The notes below the pieces were generated by a model. That model ran no database searches. It was not told the origin of the DNA and saw only the letters and a list, made by a program, of their open reading frames with translations. 64,000 nucleotides of DNA from Imbricaverruca yamaguchii (Eukaryota > Arthropoda > Thecostraca > Neoverrucidae), in NCBI GenBank assembly GCA_034440575.1, contig JAOTOL010001621.1:2586501-2650500 (forward strand). Direction: 5' to 3'. Both the position numbers and the translations under genes were made by a program. The first letter of the stretch is position 1. Each line of letters begins with the position of its first letter. Positions 10,536 to 20,769 of this stretch are shown in pieces.

Positions 10536-11512
10536 TTAACACGCGCCCTGGAGGGCCTCTGAAAGTTACGCGCACTGGAGGGGGTGGGATATTCCCCCAT
10601 AGCATCTCGGCTCCTATTGAAGCTGGAGCAACGAAACTTAGAGGGTGGGTGGGTACAGTAGTGAAATATATTGTGCTCAAATTTCATGACCTTCGGTCAA
10701 TATTTTGGAGGTAAAGTGAGGTCAAAATATCAAAACGTTCTCGTTTTGCTTGGATTTGCTTGTCGTTGTTGTCGATCGTTGTAATTGTGTTTAAATGCTC
10801 CAAAATGGCGTCAATGATGTGTTAGGCATTACTAATTATGTAATGCGGATGCTAGACCCAGTATTTGACCTCAGGTAGCCTACAAAGCAGTACTTTATCA
10901 GATCATTACCTGCTCCAGTTACCGGAACCGGGGCGCCCAGCCGACTGCTCCGTTGAGCGGCTCGGCGCAATTGGCTTCGCAAAGAAAGGAGCGAAGTACA
11001 TGAATAGAGTATGGCAACACTTGGGTACACAATGGCAAACAGTAGCTTTTAGGATGTGTAGGGAATAACATGCAAAGTGATATAAATTGCATAACAGTCA
11101 TTTGCATTTATGACAACATTCCAGTTGGCCAAGTTTGGTTCTATTAACCTGTCATGAACTTGATCTGACTTGACCTCGATGACCTAACACGACTTTGAAA
11201 CAATACAGCATGGCAATATACATCAAACAAGTTGTTAGTGTTGCCAAGAACACTTCCCTCTTTCCAATATACGGTAGGCGCATCAGCGCCGATTTGTGGT
11301 GTGGAGCTGATAAATATTTTATTTTTATTTTAGCGGCTCCTGACTCGAAAAAAAAATTCGGAAGATTTTCGTTCTTCTTGTTTTAAACAACGCGCCGGTC
11401 ATTTCGAAGCAAGTACACAAATAATTGCGTATATTTGCCGGCAAAATCTGGTGTTATGTACGGAAAACCTGAGGGGTGGGCGGATTTCGCACCCCTCCAG
11501 GGCGCGGGTTGA
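10536..11512 (+). mobile_element. TTAA-bounded element, family B, copy 1
   Basis: 977 bp. The left end is TTAACACGCGCCCTGGAGGG; the right end is cccctccagggcgcgggTTGA, so one target site is mutated. It carries several AGGTCA/TGACCT hexamers and no long open frame, so it is non-autonomous. The TTAA target suggests mobilisation by a piggyBac-type transposase, which is an inference. Confidence 0.8.
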
Positions 11513-11841
11513 TGGAACATGAGGTGGAGGTGGACCAATTATATGTTCAGAGGGGCCAGGTGGTGCGCGATGCACCGACGAGGAGCGATCTCGCGTACCG
11601 AGCCTGGCAGCCACGAAGGACTTTCAGAGAGAAAAAGTTTTAAAAAACAAAAAAAAAAACAAAGAAGGTGCTTTTTTTTTGGGAGGAAAAAATAAACTTG
11701 GATCAAGATTCTTCTACGCCTTTCCCACCGATTTGTGGTGCCACATTCTTCGATCGCTTTGCTCGACCTAACGCGTCCAGGTCCGGAGCTCCACTTCGCA
11801 CCGCAATTATCAATGACAGCAATGAGCTGATCCATCGGAGA

Positions 11842-12781
11842 CATGGGGTCTGTTCCCGTGGCTCCACCAGAAGGAACTCAGTGGAGGTTAGTTGAGGATA
11901 ATTGAGACCTGCCCACGGGAACAACCGGTGGAGAAATCAGCTGACAGCGGTCTGAATTCCGCGACAAAAAGGAAGTGTTTGGCGCTCTATCTGGCGCTAT
12001 TGGTCAAATTGCCGCTCAAATGTTTGTTAGATTATCGCACAATGTATATAGTATGACTTATAATACGAAGACCCAAAATTTTCTTTATTTCTAGCGACGT
12101 ATGTGCCATCAAGGACTGCAGGGGAACAGATGCTCTTTTCGCCTATGGGATGAAGCAAGCAATTTCTCTTCCATCTTAGTTGAACACCACGCATCGCCTC
12201 CACAGTTTTGTGGTTGGTTACAGCCTACCTTCTTAATGTACAGCATATAATCTGGTGTCTGGCTACCTGGGCCTCGAGACGCTTTTCTACCCGATGCTGG
12301 CTTTTCCCCATCTCAACTTTCTCGACCTCGTCGATCGCGCTCGAGTGCAATCTTAGAACAAAGAAATAAGTTGCGGCACGGGGATTGCAGCGGATCCCGC
12401 CGGTAAAGTAACATCTTCCCCTTAGGACGAATGACGTAGATCAACGGCACAAAAGGATGTTATGTGGTCCGCATCTGTTACTTCGATTATTGTTCATAGT
12501 TGTAATTTCATATTTGCATTGCGAAGGATGATCCCGGTATTCAGTTGATGCGGGAAGATGAGATTCAAATGACGAAGAACTCTGTTTACGTGCAAATATA
12601 TGAAACAAGTGCGCCATGATTGAGCTCCACTGAAAAGTCACAATTGGACCCTGCTTCTCGGCTGGTGGAGCTTTTGCTCCACTCGTGAAGGTTGGTGGAG
12701 GAAAAATCTCCACCGGGTTGGCCACGGGAACGACCAGTGGAGGTTTGTGGAGGTTAGTGGAGCCACGGGAACAGACCCATG
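11842..12781. mobile_element. Element with terminal inverted repeats
   Basis: The left end catggggtctgttcccgtgg (then ctccac) matches the complement of the right end (gtggagccacgggaacagacccatg) over about 25 bases with one difference. About 940 bp, with no convincing open frame. Only one copy seen here. Confidence 0.6.
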
Positions 12782-13099
12782 ATGTAGTCGATGGGGTGGG
12801 AGCCTGTCTGTCGGCCCCGCCCACTGTGACCAGCCATTGGTCAATCACGACAATGATGCGGTCGACGGCCGCTGGCTATTTTCGGATCGTATAAGTACAT
12901 GCCTTCGCACAATATGGCCGTCGGGGTTAGGGAACTCCGACAGAGGTTAGGAATGCAGGGAACCTACATTCCTAGCTTATCTACTCCGGAAGCCCGACCG
13001 TAGTCGGACGGCGGCTGTCCGCTCAGGTGACGCCGGAAACCCACACATGATGACGTCACATCCTGACGTGGAAAGTCGGCTCGCTAACGGGAAGCATTA

Positions 13100-13294
13100 T
13101 TGCATAAGATTTTAAAATTGCATCATAAAATTGAAGAGTGACAGAGGCGTGTCATTCCGAAAAGCTCGGGATATATCCAAGACGGCCGCTATAACTCGCT
13201 TGTAGGCATCCGTGGTGGCCGGCTCCGCCCATCCTCTCAGCCCCAGCCATCACAAGAACGAACAGGCATGCCATTGTAACGCAGTTTATATTAA
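13100..13294 (+). pseudogene. Non-LTR retrotransposon ORF1 fragment (plus strand)
   Basis: Inverted partial copy of 14256-14420. Its translation (LKYDRGVSFRKARDIS-type) follows the zinc-knuckle region of a Jockey-like ORF1. It ends at a TTAA where the 120-bp palindrome begins. Confidence 0.7.
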
Positions 13295-13410
13295 ATACTG
13301 CTTTGGCCGCCTTATCCATACAACTGTATAAGCTCGTATTGTGCAGCTCATGAGCTGCACAATACGGGCTTATACAGTCGTATGGATAAGGCGGCCAAAG
13401 CAGTATTTAA
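13291..13410. repeat. 120-bp near-perfect palindrome
   Basis: Two 60-base arms (ttaaatactgctttggccgc ... to the centre at 13350/13351) with two mismatches and no spacer. Each outer end is TTAA; the right TTAA is also the left end of the family A element at 13407. Confidence 0.95.
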
Positions 13411-14255
13411 CCCGACCCGTCTCGGGGAGTGGGGTCTTCAACCGCCCCCTTCAGGTTCTTCGCGGATAGCAGACGAACGGCGCGCGGCAGCGCGCCCAAA
13501 TTTGGCATACCTTCTTCCACATCACTTGGACATGCTGATTCAAAAATTTTAGGTCAGGTCATCTAGGGTCAACGAGTTAGTCAGGGTCGAGGTCACCTCC
13601 AAAATAGTTCAGCCAGTCGTCACGCTTTAACGGATTCAGGTATTGTAATGAAACTTTCAGCGTTTACTTATCTTTACGGATGCAACAAAACGTACGAGTG
13701 GAATTTTTTCGTTTTTTTTCGTTTTTGACTACATATAAATTTTGAGTATTTGAAAAATTGCAGTTCAAGTACAGGATTCTGGCTAAAGTAAGCATATTTT
13801 ATTAGGGCAAGTCGACTTCCAACAACGTTTTTCGGTCTGCTCTAGCCGTTGGAAAAGGAAAATTAAATACAACTTGAAAACTCAAAATGTTTATAAAAAA
13901 AACATTAAAAAACTTGGGGGAGGGGGGAGCCAAAAAACTTATAGCCCTGGTCGATTCCGCTGTCCTTTTCTCATTCCAAATAATTTTTTGTCATATATCC
14001 TCTAAAATGAATTCCCCAGAGTCGAAAACATAATGTAAGTCGTGAAAAGTCGTGAAAATCTAGCCCCCCTGGTGACGTCACTTTTGGGAGGAAATTGTTT
14101 TGGAGGGTGGACTCGGACTATACTCGTCGAGCGCTTTTCGTTGACACCTCTTTCGTTTTCGTGCGATGCTTAGTTTGGATTTTAGAGGGGTCTTGAACCG
14201 CCCCCACCCCCGAGACGGGGTGGGAGGATTTGACCGGAAAGACGGCGCGGGTTAA
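13407..14255 (+). mobile_element. TTAA-bounded element, family A, copy 1 (full length)
   Basis: 849 bp from TTAACCCGACCCGTCTCGGG to gacggcgcggGTTAA. It shows the family landmarks: gtcttcaaccgcccc near both ends, cggacgaacggcgcgc-like sequence, a cluster of AGGTCA-like hexamers near 13550-13600, gattctggctaaagtaagca, gaactccccagagtc, gtcgtgaaaagtcgtgaaaa, TGACGTCA, and actcgtcgagcgctttccg. No coding capacity. Confidence 0.88.
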
Positions 14256-14575
14256 TATAAACTACGTTACCATGGCATGCCTGTTCGTTCTTGGCATGGC
14301 CGGGGCTGAGAGGATGGGCGGAGCTGGCCACCACGGATGCATACAAGCGAGTTGTAGTGGCCGTCTTGGATATATCCCGAGCTTTTCGGAATGACACGCC
14401 TCTGTCATACTTCAATTTTATGACGCTTTGCTCCAGTTTAAAAGCTGGGCACACTCGGCCATGGGCAGAATGGTCACCTTTGCAGTTAGGACAGCATAAG
14501 GTTTCCGATGTGAAAGCGTCCACAGCATCCCTCACACCGTTGGAACGGGCTGTTGCTAGAGAGCCTGAGCTCTGA
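14256..14575 (-). pseudogene. Jockey-like non-LTR retrotransposon ORF1 fragment with zinc knuckle
   Basis: The minus-strand frame contains CCPNCKGDHSAHGRVCPAFK, a C-x2-C-x3-H-x6-C nucleic-acid-binding knuckle, followed by LKYDRGVSFRKARDIS. This is the layout of ORF1 (gag-like) proteins of Jockey-type elements. The frame runs left into the TTAA element. An overlapping open frame continues to about 14857 without clear motifs. It is a fragment with no intact start. Confidence 0.75.
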
Positions 14576-14859
14576 ACTCAACAAGATTAGGACAGTGGGG
14601 TCGACGAACTCGGACTCTACGGTTTCACGCCCAGGTGTCTTGCTAGGTCGCGTCTCCCCGACGGGACAAGGATCTATAACATAGGGGATACTCGAGATGG
14701 GGGAGCCGAGGGGGGGGGGGGCGAGCCGAGGTGGGGGGCGAGCTGAGGGGGCGAAAACCTTGATAAAAACGAGTGGACGGATAGGTGAGGTGATCCTACC
14801 TGCTCTTAGCTGGGAAAGTTGACGTTCTTGGACATAGTGGAGGGCAGGAATGTCCACAG

Positions 14860-15110
14860 GGGATGACTATTGAAAACGAGGGAGAAAATGAAAGAGGCAC
14901 TCCTAGCCCTGCTCCTCCCCTTCGAATTGTTCCACCGGATCATTCGAACGCTCAACCTCCTCCTCCACCAAGGAAAGGTGGCACATGGTTAGGGGACCAA
15001 TATGCTCCTAAAGTTGGACGCACATAAAATAATATAAGGGAACGCTTTATAAGGGCTTGCATTCTGTTCGCCTCACCAACAGTCGGCTGAAGTAATCTCA
15101 AACTGCGACA
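14860..15110. other. Unassigned sequence beside the ORF1 fragment
   Basis: The plus strand has a short Pro-rich open stretch (NAQPPPPPRKGG) but no start, splice signal or recognised family. Confidence 0.35.
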
Positions 15111-15119
15111 GTAAACAGG

Positions 15120-15451
15120 GCCCTGTCGTAGCCCAGCTTGTTGGTCACCTCACACTCAATAACTCACCTTTGACTGCGACAGTAAACAGGGCCCTGTTGC
15201 AGCCCAGCTTGTTGGTCAACTCACACTCAATAACTCACCTTTGACTGCGACAGTAAACAGGGCCCTGTTGCAGCCCAGCTTGTTGGTCACCTCACACTCA
15301 ATAACTCACCTTTGACTGCGACAGTAAACAGGGCCCTGTTGCAGCCCAGCTTGTTGGTCACCTCACACTCAATAACTCACCTTTGACTGCGACAGTAAAC
15401 AGGGCCCTGTTGTAGCCCAGCGTGGTGGGCACACCATGCTCAACAACTCAC
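15120..15451. repeat. 71-bp array of duplicated exon end plus splice donor
   Basis: Five units at exact 71-base spacing (cagcttgttggt at 15134, 15205, 15276, 15347, 15418), then the true exon end at 15490. Each unit on the minus strand carries coding-like sequence (VTNKLG...ALFTVAVK) followed by aaag|gtgagt, identical in form to the real donor at 15452. Confidence 0.95.
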
Positions 15452-15727
15452 CTTTGACCGCGACAGCAAACAGAGCGCTGTCGTAGCCCAGCTTGTTTGT
15501 CACCTCACACTGATACTCGCCGACCGTGCTCGGCCGGACAGTGGGTATCTTCAGGAAGGAGGTGTTGTTGTAGTAGCTGGTGGTGGCGTTGGCCAAATTG
15601 CGGCTGGAGTGGAACCACTTGAACATGCTTCTCCGCAGAGGGTTGGCCTTGGCCCGGCAGGCCAGGGTGACCTCATCACCCTCAGATACCACCGTCATTG
15701 AGGTGGTCTTGATGATTTCCGGAGGAT
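15452..15727 (-). CDS. Nephrin-like exon: complete Ig8
   Basis: 276 bases; acceptor taccgtgttccag|AT, donor CAAAG|GTGAGT, phase 1 to phase 1. It encodes PPEIIKTTSMTVVSEGDEVT, LACRAKANPLRRSMFKW with the first cysteine and tryptophan, two sequons (NATT and NNTS), VGEYQCEVTNKLGYDSALF and AVAVK. The ANP...MFKW motif matches nephrin Ig8 well. About five further copies of the last part of this exon with its donor lie directly downstream as a 71-bp array (15120-15451). Confidence 0.94.
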
Positions 15728-15869
15728 CTGGAACACGGTATGGTCTTTGGATGCGGATCAAATAACCTGTTTTCGCATCTGGAGCACAGGATAACAATTG
15801 GATGTGTAATGCATTGCAGTGATACTATCCAAAGCACAACAGGGCTATCATATTTAGAATACAGCATAT

Positions 15870-16700
15870 TTATTGGAGCTAGAACACGGCATATTCATCG
15901 GATCTGGAACACAGGATAGTTATCGGATCTGGAAGCAACACAGCTATCAAATGTAGAATACGACATATGCAGTAAATGATGATGTCTTGATAATGTGTCA
16001 GGATAAGGAACACTCCATTGCTATCACATCGTCAAGCCTTGGTGATCTGTAGACCGCATTGAACGGCAACCTGAGTGCAAATATTTGGTGGCTATGCCCG
16101 GAAAACATCCGGAAATCCCAGCAGCGGAATGCATGCGTGAGAAAGTGTATTGGGATTTTCGCGCTGTGCTAAATGCTCCCGGAACATATTTCCCGCATAT
16201 CTCGTCGCCAATAATACCCTCTGCCAGCAGACGATTTATTGATGCTGCATTGTTACCAATACGGAATGCAATAGAATTCCGTACAATTTCATTCGAAACA
16301 AGTCATCAGGGTGTAATTCGTCACAAGCATGGTGTAGTATCGATGTTGGAAAGTGATTTCGTGTTCAAATATGGATGGTGCACAATCCAAATACTTAGTC
16401 TAACACCCTGATGCGTACATCGTCAAAAGTCATGGATTAGGTGAACGTCAGTGCTCATTAGATATATAAGGAATTGCTAAAGTTGTCGAATTTCTAAATC
16501 AATTGTGATTGCCAAAAAAACGAATATCACCATGAAATTTGTCCGTCACTCTTTTCCTGGAAACATAACACACTTTTCACTTAAGATTTTGTGACAAGGG
16601 TAACATCAGAAACTATACGAACGTGCAGCATTACCGCGTTGTAGTAATATCTATTTGCAATTGTCCATAACTTATTGTCCAGAGCGACGGTGATTAACAC
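15870..16700. other. Intron, nothing identified
   Basis: Contains a 108-codon plus-strand open frame (16085-16411) with no motif, splice support or recognised similarity; not called as a gene. Confidence 0.45.
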
Positions 16701-16705
16701 ACACC

Positions 16706-16854
16706 ATCGCACTTTATGTTATATCCCAGTGACCTGACATGCTTACTTTATATTATATCCCAGTGATCTGACATGTTGACTTTGTTATATCCCAGTGACC
16801 TGACATGTTGACTTTATGTTATATCCCAGTGACCTGACATGTTGACTTGAAACA
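16706..16854. repeat. About 34-bp tandem repeat, four copies
   Basis: Units ttatgttatatcccagtgac followed by ctgacatgttgac. Confidence 0.93.
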
Positions 16855-17147
16855 TGAAACGGTATTATCAGATAATGTACAACACAGCATTGCATGTTGT
16901 GTTGTGTTGTATGTTCCAAAACCTTAATTCCGGAGGCGATTATGCACACATTTAATTTACAAGTTTCCGTTTGACCAAGTGGCATGTGCCAAAGTTGTCT
17001 TTTATACGTTTGCATTTTCGGTGAACTGATCTATGTCTGTGAGCACATTCTTAGTTTTTAATTTTATGTGATGCGGTTGTTTCAATGTGACAGATCAATG
17101 TGTTAATGTGCATCGAAGAACCATATCGAGACGAGGTCATGGCCTAA

Positions 17148-17558
17148 CAAACTGCTCTACCCATTGGAAGAGGAAAATTAAAGAAAACTTGAACTCAAAA
17201 TTTGGAATTTCAAAAAATATACTTTGGTTTTGTGGGGCCAAAATATTGCATGGACCTGCTCGATTTTGCTGTCCATTTCCCATTCTAAATAATTTTTTTC
17301 TTCATATATCCCCAAAATGAACTCCCCAGAGCCAAAAACATAATGTAAGTCGTGAAAAGTCGTGAAAATCTAGCCCATCTGGTGACGTCACTTTTGGGAG
17401 AAAAATGTTTTGCGTGTGGATCCGGGCCCTACTCGTCGGGCGCTTTCCGATAACACCTCTGTCGTTTCCGTGCGACGCTTAGTTTGGAATTTAGAAGTGG
17501 TTACTATCCACTCCGAGACGGGGTGTGAGGATCTGACCGGAGAGACGGCGCGGGTTAA
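17148..17558 (+). mobile_element. TTAA element, family A, copy 2 (5'-truncated)
   Basis: Begins in the middle of the family consensus (ctgctctacccattgg) and ends gacggcgcggGTTAA. Keeps the TGACGTCA site and the right terminus. Confidence 0.85.
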
Positions 17559-17569
17559 GGACCGAGGGG

Positions 17570-18850
17570 ACGGACAAGGACGTTATATATATATATATAA
17601 CGTCCATAAGTTGTCGTCCACCGGGCGCCATCTCTTTCTGAAGTCAATTAAGGAATTGTTCCCTATCTGGAGACTAATTTCCTGTTCTTTGTCCCACCAT
17701 CACACCTAAAACCAACACTGGTTTCGATAATGTAAGAAACCCGAGCTGCTGGCACACTGCAGGGCAATTTCTTTTGGTAAACTGCAAGACAACGTCTGCT
17801 GGATGTGATACCAACTGTCCAATAATGGCTCCGAGTGCCATCTTCCGTCTTTTTCTGGGCTTAGTTTTTCTGTACCTTCGTCGGTACTGCGATCATCGAG
17901 TCTAACTTGAATGATGCGCCGATAGAAAGCGCGCACATTATTGTCTCGCCATGACACTCGTGGAAGGGCACGGACAGGGGATTTTATTAACAAAATATCT
18001 TCCGATCCGTTATTCAATCTTTTAAAGAAAGGACTGCATTTCTTCTACATTAGTCGGATAATTGGAATTCAAAATTCACAATTCGGGAAGCCTAATTTCA
18101 AGCATGCATGGTAAATGAGTATAGATTCCGAACAATGGCTTCATTCTGAAGTAAGCTATAACGCTTTGGTAGCGAAGGTAAAATTATTTGATGAGTATAA
18201 TTGCATCGCTAATTAGAAACATAATTTACACTTATTATATGACATAAATGGAGTACGAATTGAAACACGGTATACATGTACGCACTACCTGCTATGAAAT
18301 TAATTCTGACATTGTATTGCCAAGAGCTTGTAGTAATTAACAAGCCGAACAAACATAAAGCGTCTATACTTCAGTAGTTTGAGCATGAACGACACCTTAA
18401 TACTTAGGAAACTATGCCTCACAATAAAATAGGTCAGTATATCGCAACTCAGTAGAAATGCAATACAAAACCCAACATATATAGTGTTGATATTTCTATT
18501 CTAATCTGCATAATGCACACAATATCGATTTAAAATAACCATGAAATGGTTGATAGATGCTTGCAAAGAAAGCAAACACATAGTGGCTACAATGATGTAT
18601 AGTTTGTAATGTTCAATATGTAGGATAATGGTAGCATTTGTTGTCTTGGGCCTGTATCAGGATTTAAGCATTGTACCTGCATCAGAGTGCAGTATCAGGA
18701 TGTATCATGCCAGCATAAGGTGCTTATGAGTGAGCCGAACTGGCGAGAACAAGTGTTAAAAGCGCCGATAAGCTGAATATCCGTGCACATCAGTCATGGA
18801 AAACGTTGGAAATGCACCATTGTTTTGGGTTTGAGTTCCGAAGAGAACGA
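17570..18850. other. Intron, nothing identified
   Basis: A 103-codon minus-strand frame (17706-18017) is open but has no recognisable domain. The rest is AT-rich. Confidence 0.45.
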
Positions 18851-19985
18851 GTTTATAATTAGCCCCTGCGTTGTGGTCTGGTCAACCAAATAACGATAAC
18901 CGGTCGCCACACTGCTCTGTGGTTATGTGTGCTAGCGGGCCAATTGAGTGGTAGCGGCCAAGAAGGAACAATCCGGCTACTTTTGTTTTCCGGAGGGCGT
19001 GACCAGGAAAGCCTAGCATTACCGACCCTCGCCATATAAACATTGTTTTGAGTGCTCTTTCGACACGAGTCTTCAAGCATTATGCAGATCTGAAGGGAAT
19101 TCGCATGCGATACACTCACCGAATTGCGTCATTGGAAGCAAAAATAAAAACGGTGTTTCTCTCGGGGCTCAAACTCGGGATCCCAGGATACAAATATAAT
19201 ATTATACCATTATACCCATCCACCACCCAGAACGAAATGGACTACCGGCTGCAGTGTGAGATGCAGTTAGTTGCCTCTAAACCTAGATGAGGCCCAACAA
19301 ACCCATTCTTTGAACAAAGTCTGAGGACTCCTATATTGTGAAGTAAGTTGGCAAAAAAGAAAATTAAAAGAGCAGGTCTGGCTCCAGGTGTGCATCCTGG
19401 ATTGGAAAATGTGAAGCACGGAACGAAACAGAAACCGCTTTCGACGCACGAAGCGGGCCGAAAGTTTATGGGTTTGTGTGGTGAAAACCTCAAAAAATTA
19501 TTGTTTGACCTCGGGTGCATTTTTGGTTGAGGGATGGGCCGGGGGACTGCCGAACCCGTGACTGTGTTTCTGGCGGGCTCTGAGTGAAACAAGTCGTATA
19601 ACCTGAAATGCTGCATTACACCTTGAATCGTTGTGAAAGCTGCCCGTGAGCGTGCTGGAAATTCCGCGGCGAGTCTCCGTCTCGGAACGAGGATTAAGCG
19701 AACCTCATTTATAATACTGAAAAATGGATAAACAACAAAATTGAAATTCCACGACTCTGAAGAAAAAAAATTTGGAGGCGGAACGGTGAAACAAAAATCA
19801 AGCGATGGCTTCGTTTCAAGTCGAGCTAAGCTTCCCAGATGAATGTTGCACGGGAACCGGATTGCTCCGGCTTTCTCCGTGCAGCACATGTATTACTCGT
19901 TGGCAACTCGAACCACTTTTTGTCTTGGCACACACAGTTCACTGTTATACCCAGACAGATGAAAAATTGATACTTCCGGATCCAT
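18851..19985. other. Intron with long anonymous open frames
   Basis: A 215-codon minus-strand frame spans 19242-19889 next to the Ig7 exon. No domain, signal peptide or splice evidence makes it a gene. Confidence 0.4.
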
Positions 19986-19991
19986 ACTCAC

Positions 19992-20252
19992 ACAGCACGT
20001 CGACGTGGACCCTCGCTGTGGCTGATCCCAGGGCATTGGATGCCCTCAGGCGGTACCAGCCGGCATCGTTGAGGCGAGCAGAGGTCAGACTCAGCACACC
20101 GTCCGCTGACGTCGTTGTGGGGTCAACTCCCGAGTCACGTGACCAGATGTAGGATGCCACGGCCGGGTTGGCTCGAGCCGTCAGGTTCAAAGTCAGAGGT
20201 CCATCCCTGACTGCAGTCACGTTCACCTTCCTCCAGGTGAACACCGGAGCGT
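19992..20252 (-). CDS. Nephrin-like exon: Ig7 (non-canonical, cysteine-poor)
   Basis: 261 bases; acceptor actaacctccgcag|AC, donor CTGT|GTGAGT, phase 1 to phase 1. It encodes APVFTWRKVNVTAVRDGPL, then NLTARANPAVASYIWSRDSG, LSLTSARLNDAGWYRLRASN and ARVHVDVLY. The domain has the B-strand ANP turn, core tryptophan and D.G.Y motif, but no cysteine at either core position. Nephrin's corresponding domain also lacks the normal disulphide pair, so this probably reflects the family and is not decay. Sequons NVT and NLT are present. Confidence 0.91.
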
Positions 20253-20510
20253 CTGCGGAGGTTAGTGGAAGGTCAGAGGCTGTTACCCGTATTGTGATTC
20301 GTGACAGTCCTCTCCACAGTATCCATTTTTCATATAAAGGATGTAACTTTGTATCCTTTTGGTCGGTTGTTGCCTCCCAAGTGCTGATATTGGTCCACAA
20401 TGGATTCAATCCCCCTCCCCAATATTCATGAGCAGGACGTTCAGAGTGCAACCCTGCCCCACTGTGACTTCAGAGTGACTTCGTCCTAGAAGCGTCATTG
20501 ACCTCTGCTA

Positions 20511-20766
20511 TTAACCCGCGCCGTCTTTCCTGTCAAATCCTCCCACCCCGTCTCGGTGGGGGGGGGGAGGTTGAAGCCCCCCTCTAAAATCCAAACTAAG
20601 CATCGCACGAAAACGAAAGAGGTGTCATCGGAAAGCGCTCGACGAGTAGGGTCCGGGTCCACCCCCGAATTTTTTTCCCAAAAGTGACGTCACTAGGGGG
20701 GCTAGATTTTCACGACTTTTCACGACTTGCATTATTTTTTTTTTACTCTGGGGAGTAAAAAATTCC
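20511..20766 (-). mobile_element. TTAA element, family A, copy 3 (truncated)
   Basis: Starts TTAACCCGCGCCGTCTTTCC and runs in reverse orientation through TGACGTCA to ctctggggag, where a different element (20770-22815) takes over. Confidence 0.85.
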
Positions 20767-20769
20767 TTC

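Noticed and set aside
19242..19889. 215-codon minus-strand frame beside the Ig7 exon
   Set aside because: No domain, no matching splice phase with the receptor gene, and no recognised similarity; kept only as an anonymous open frame.
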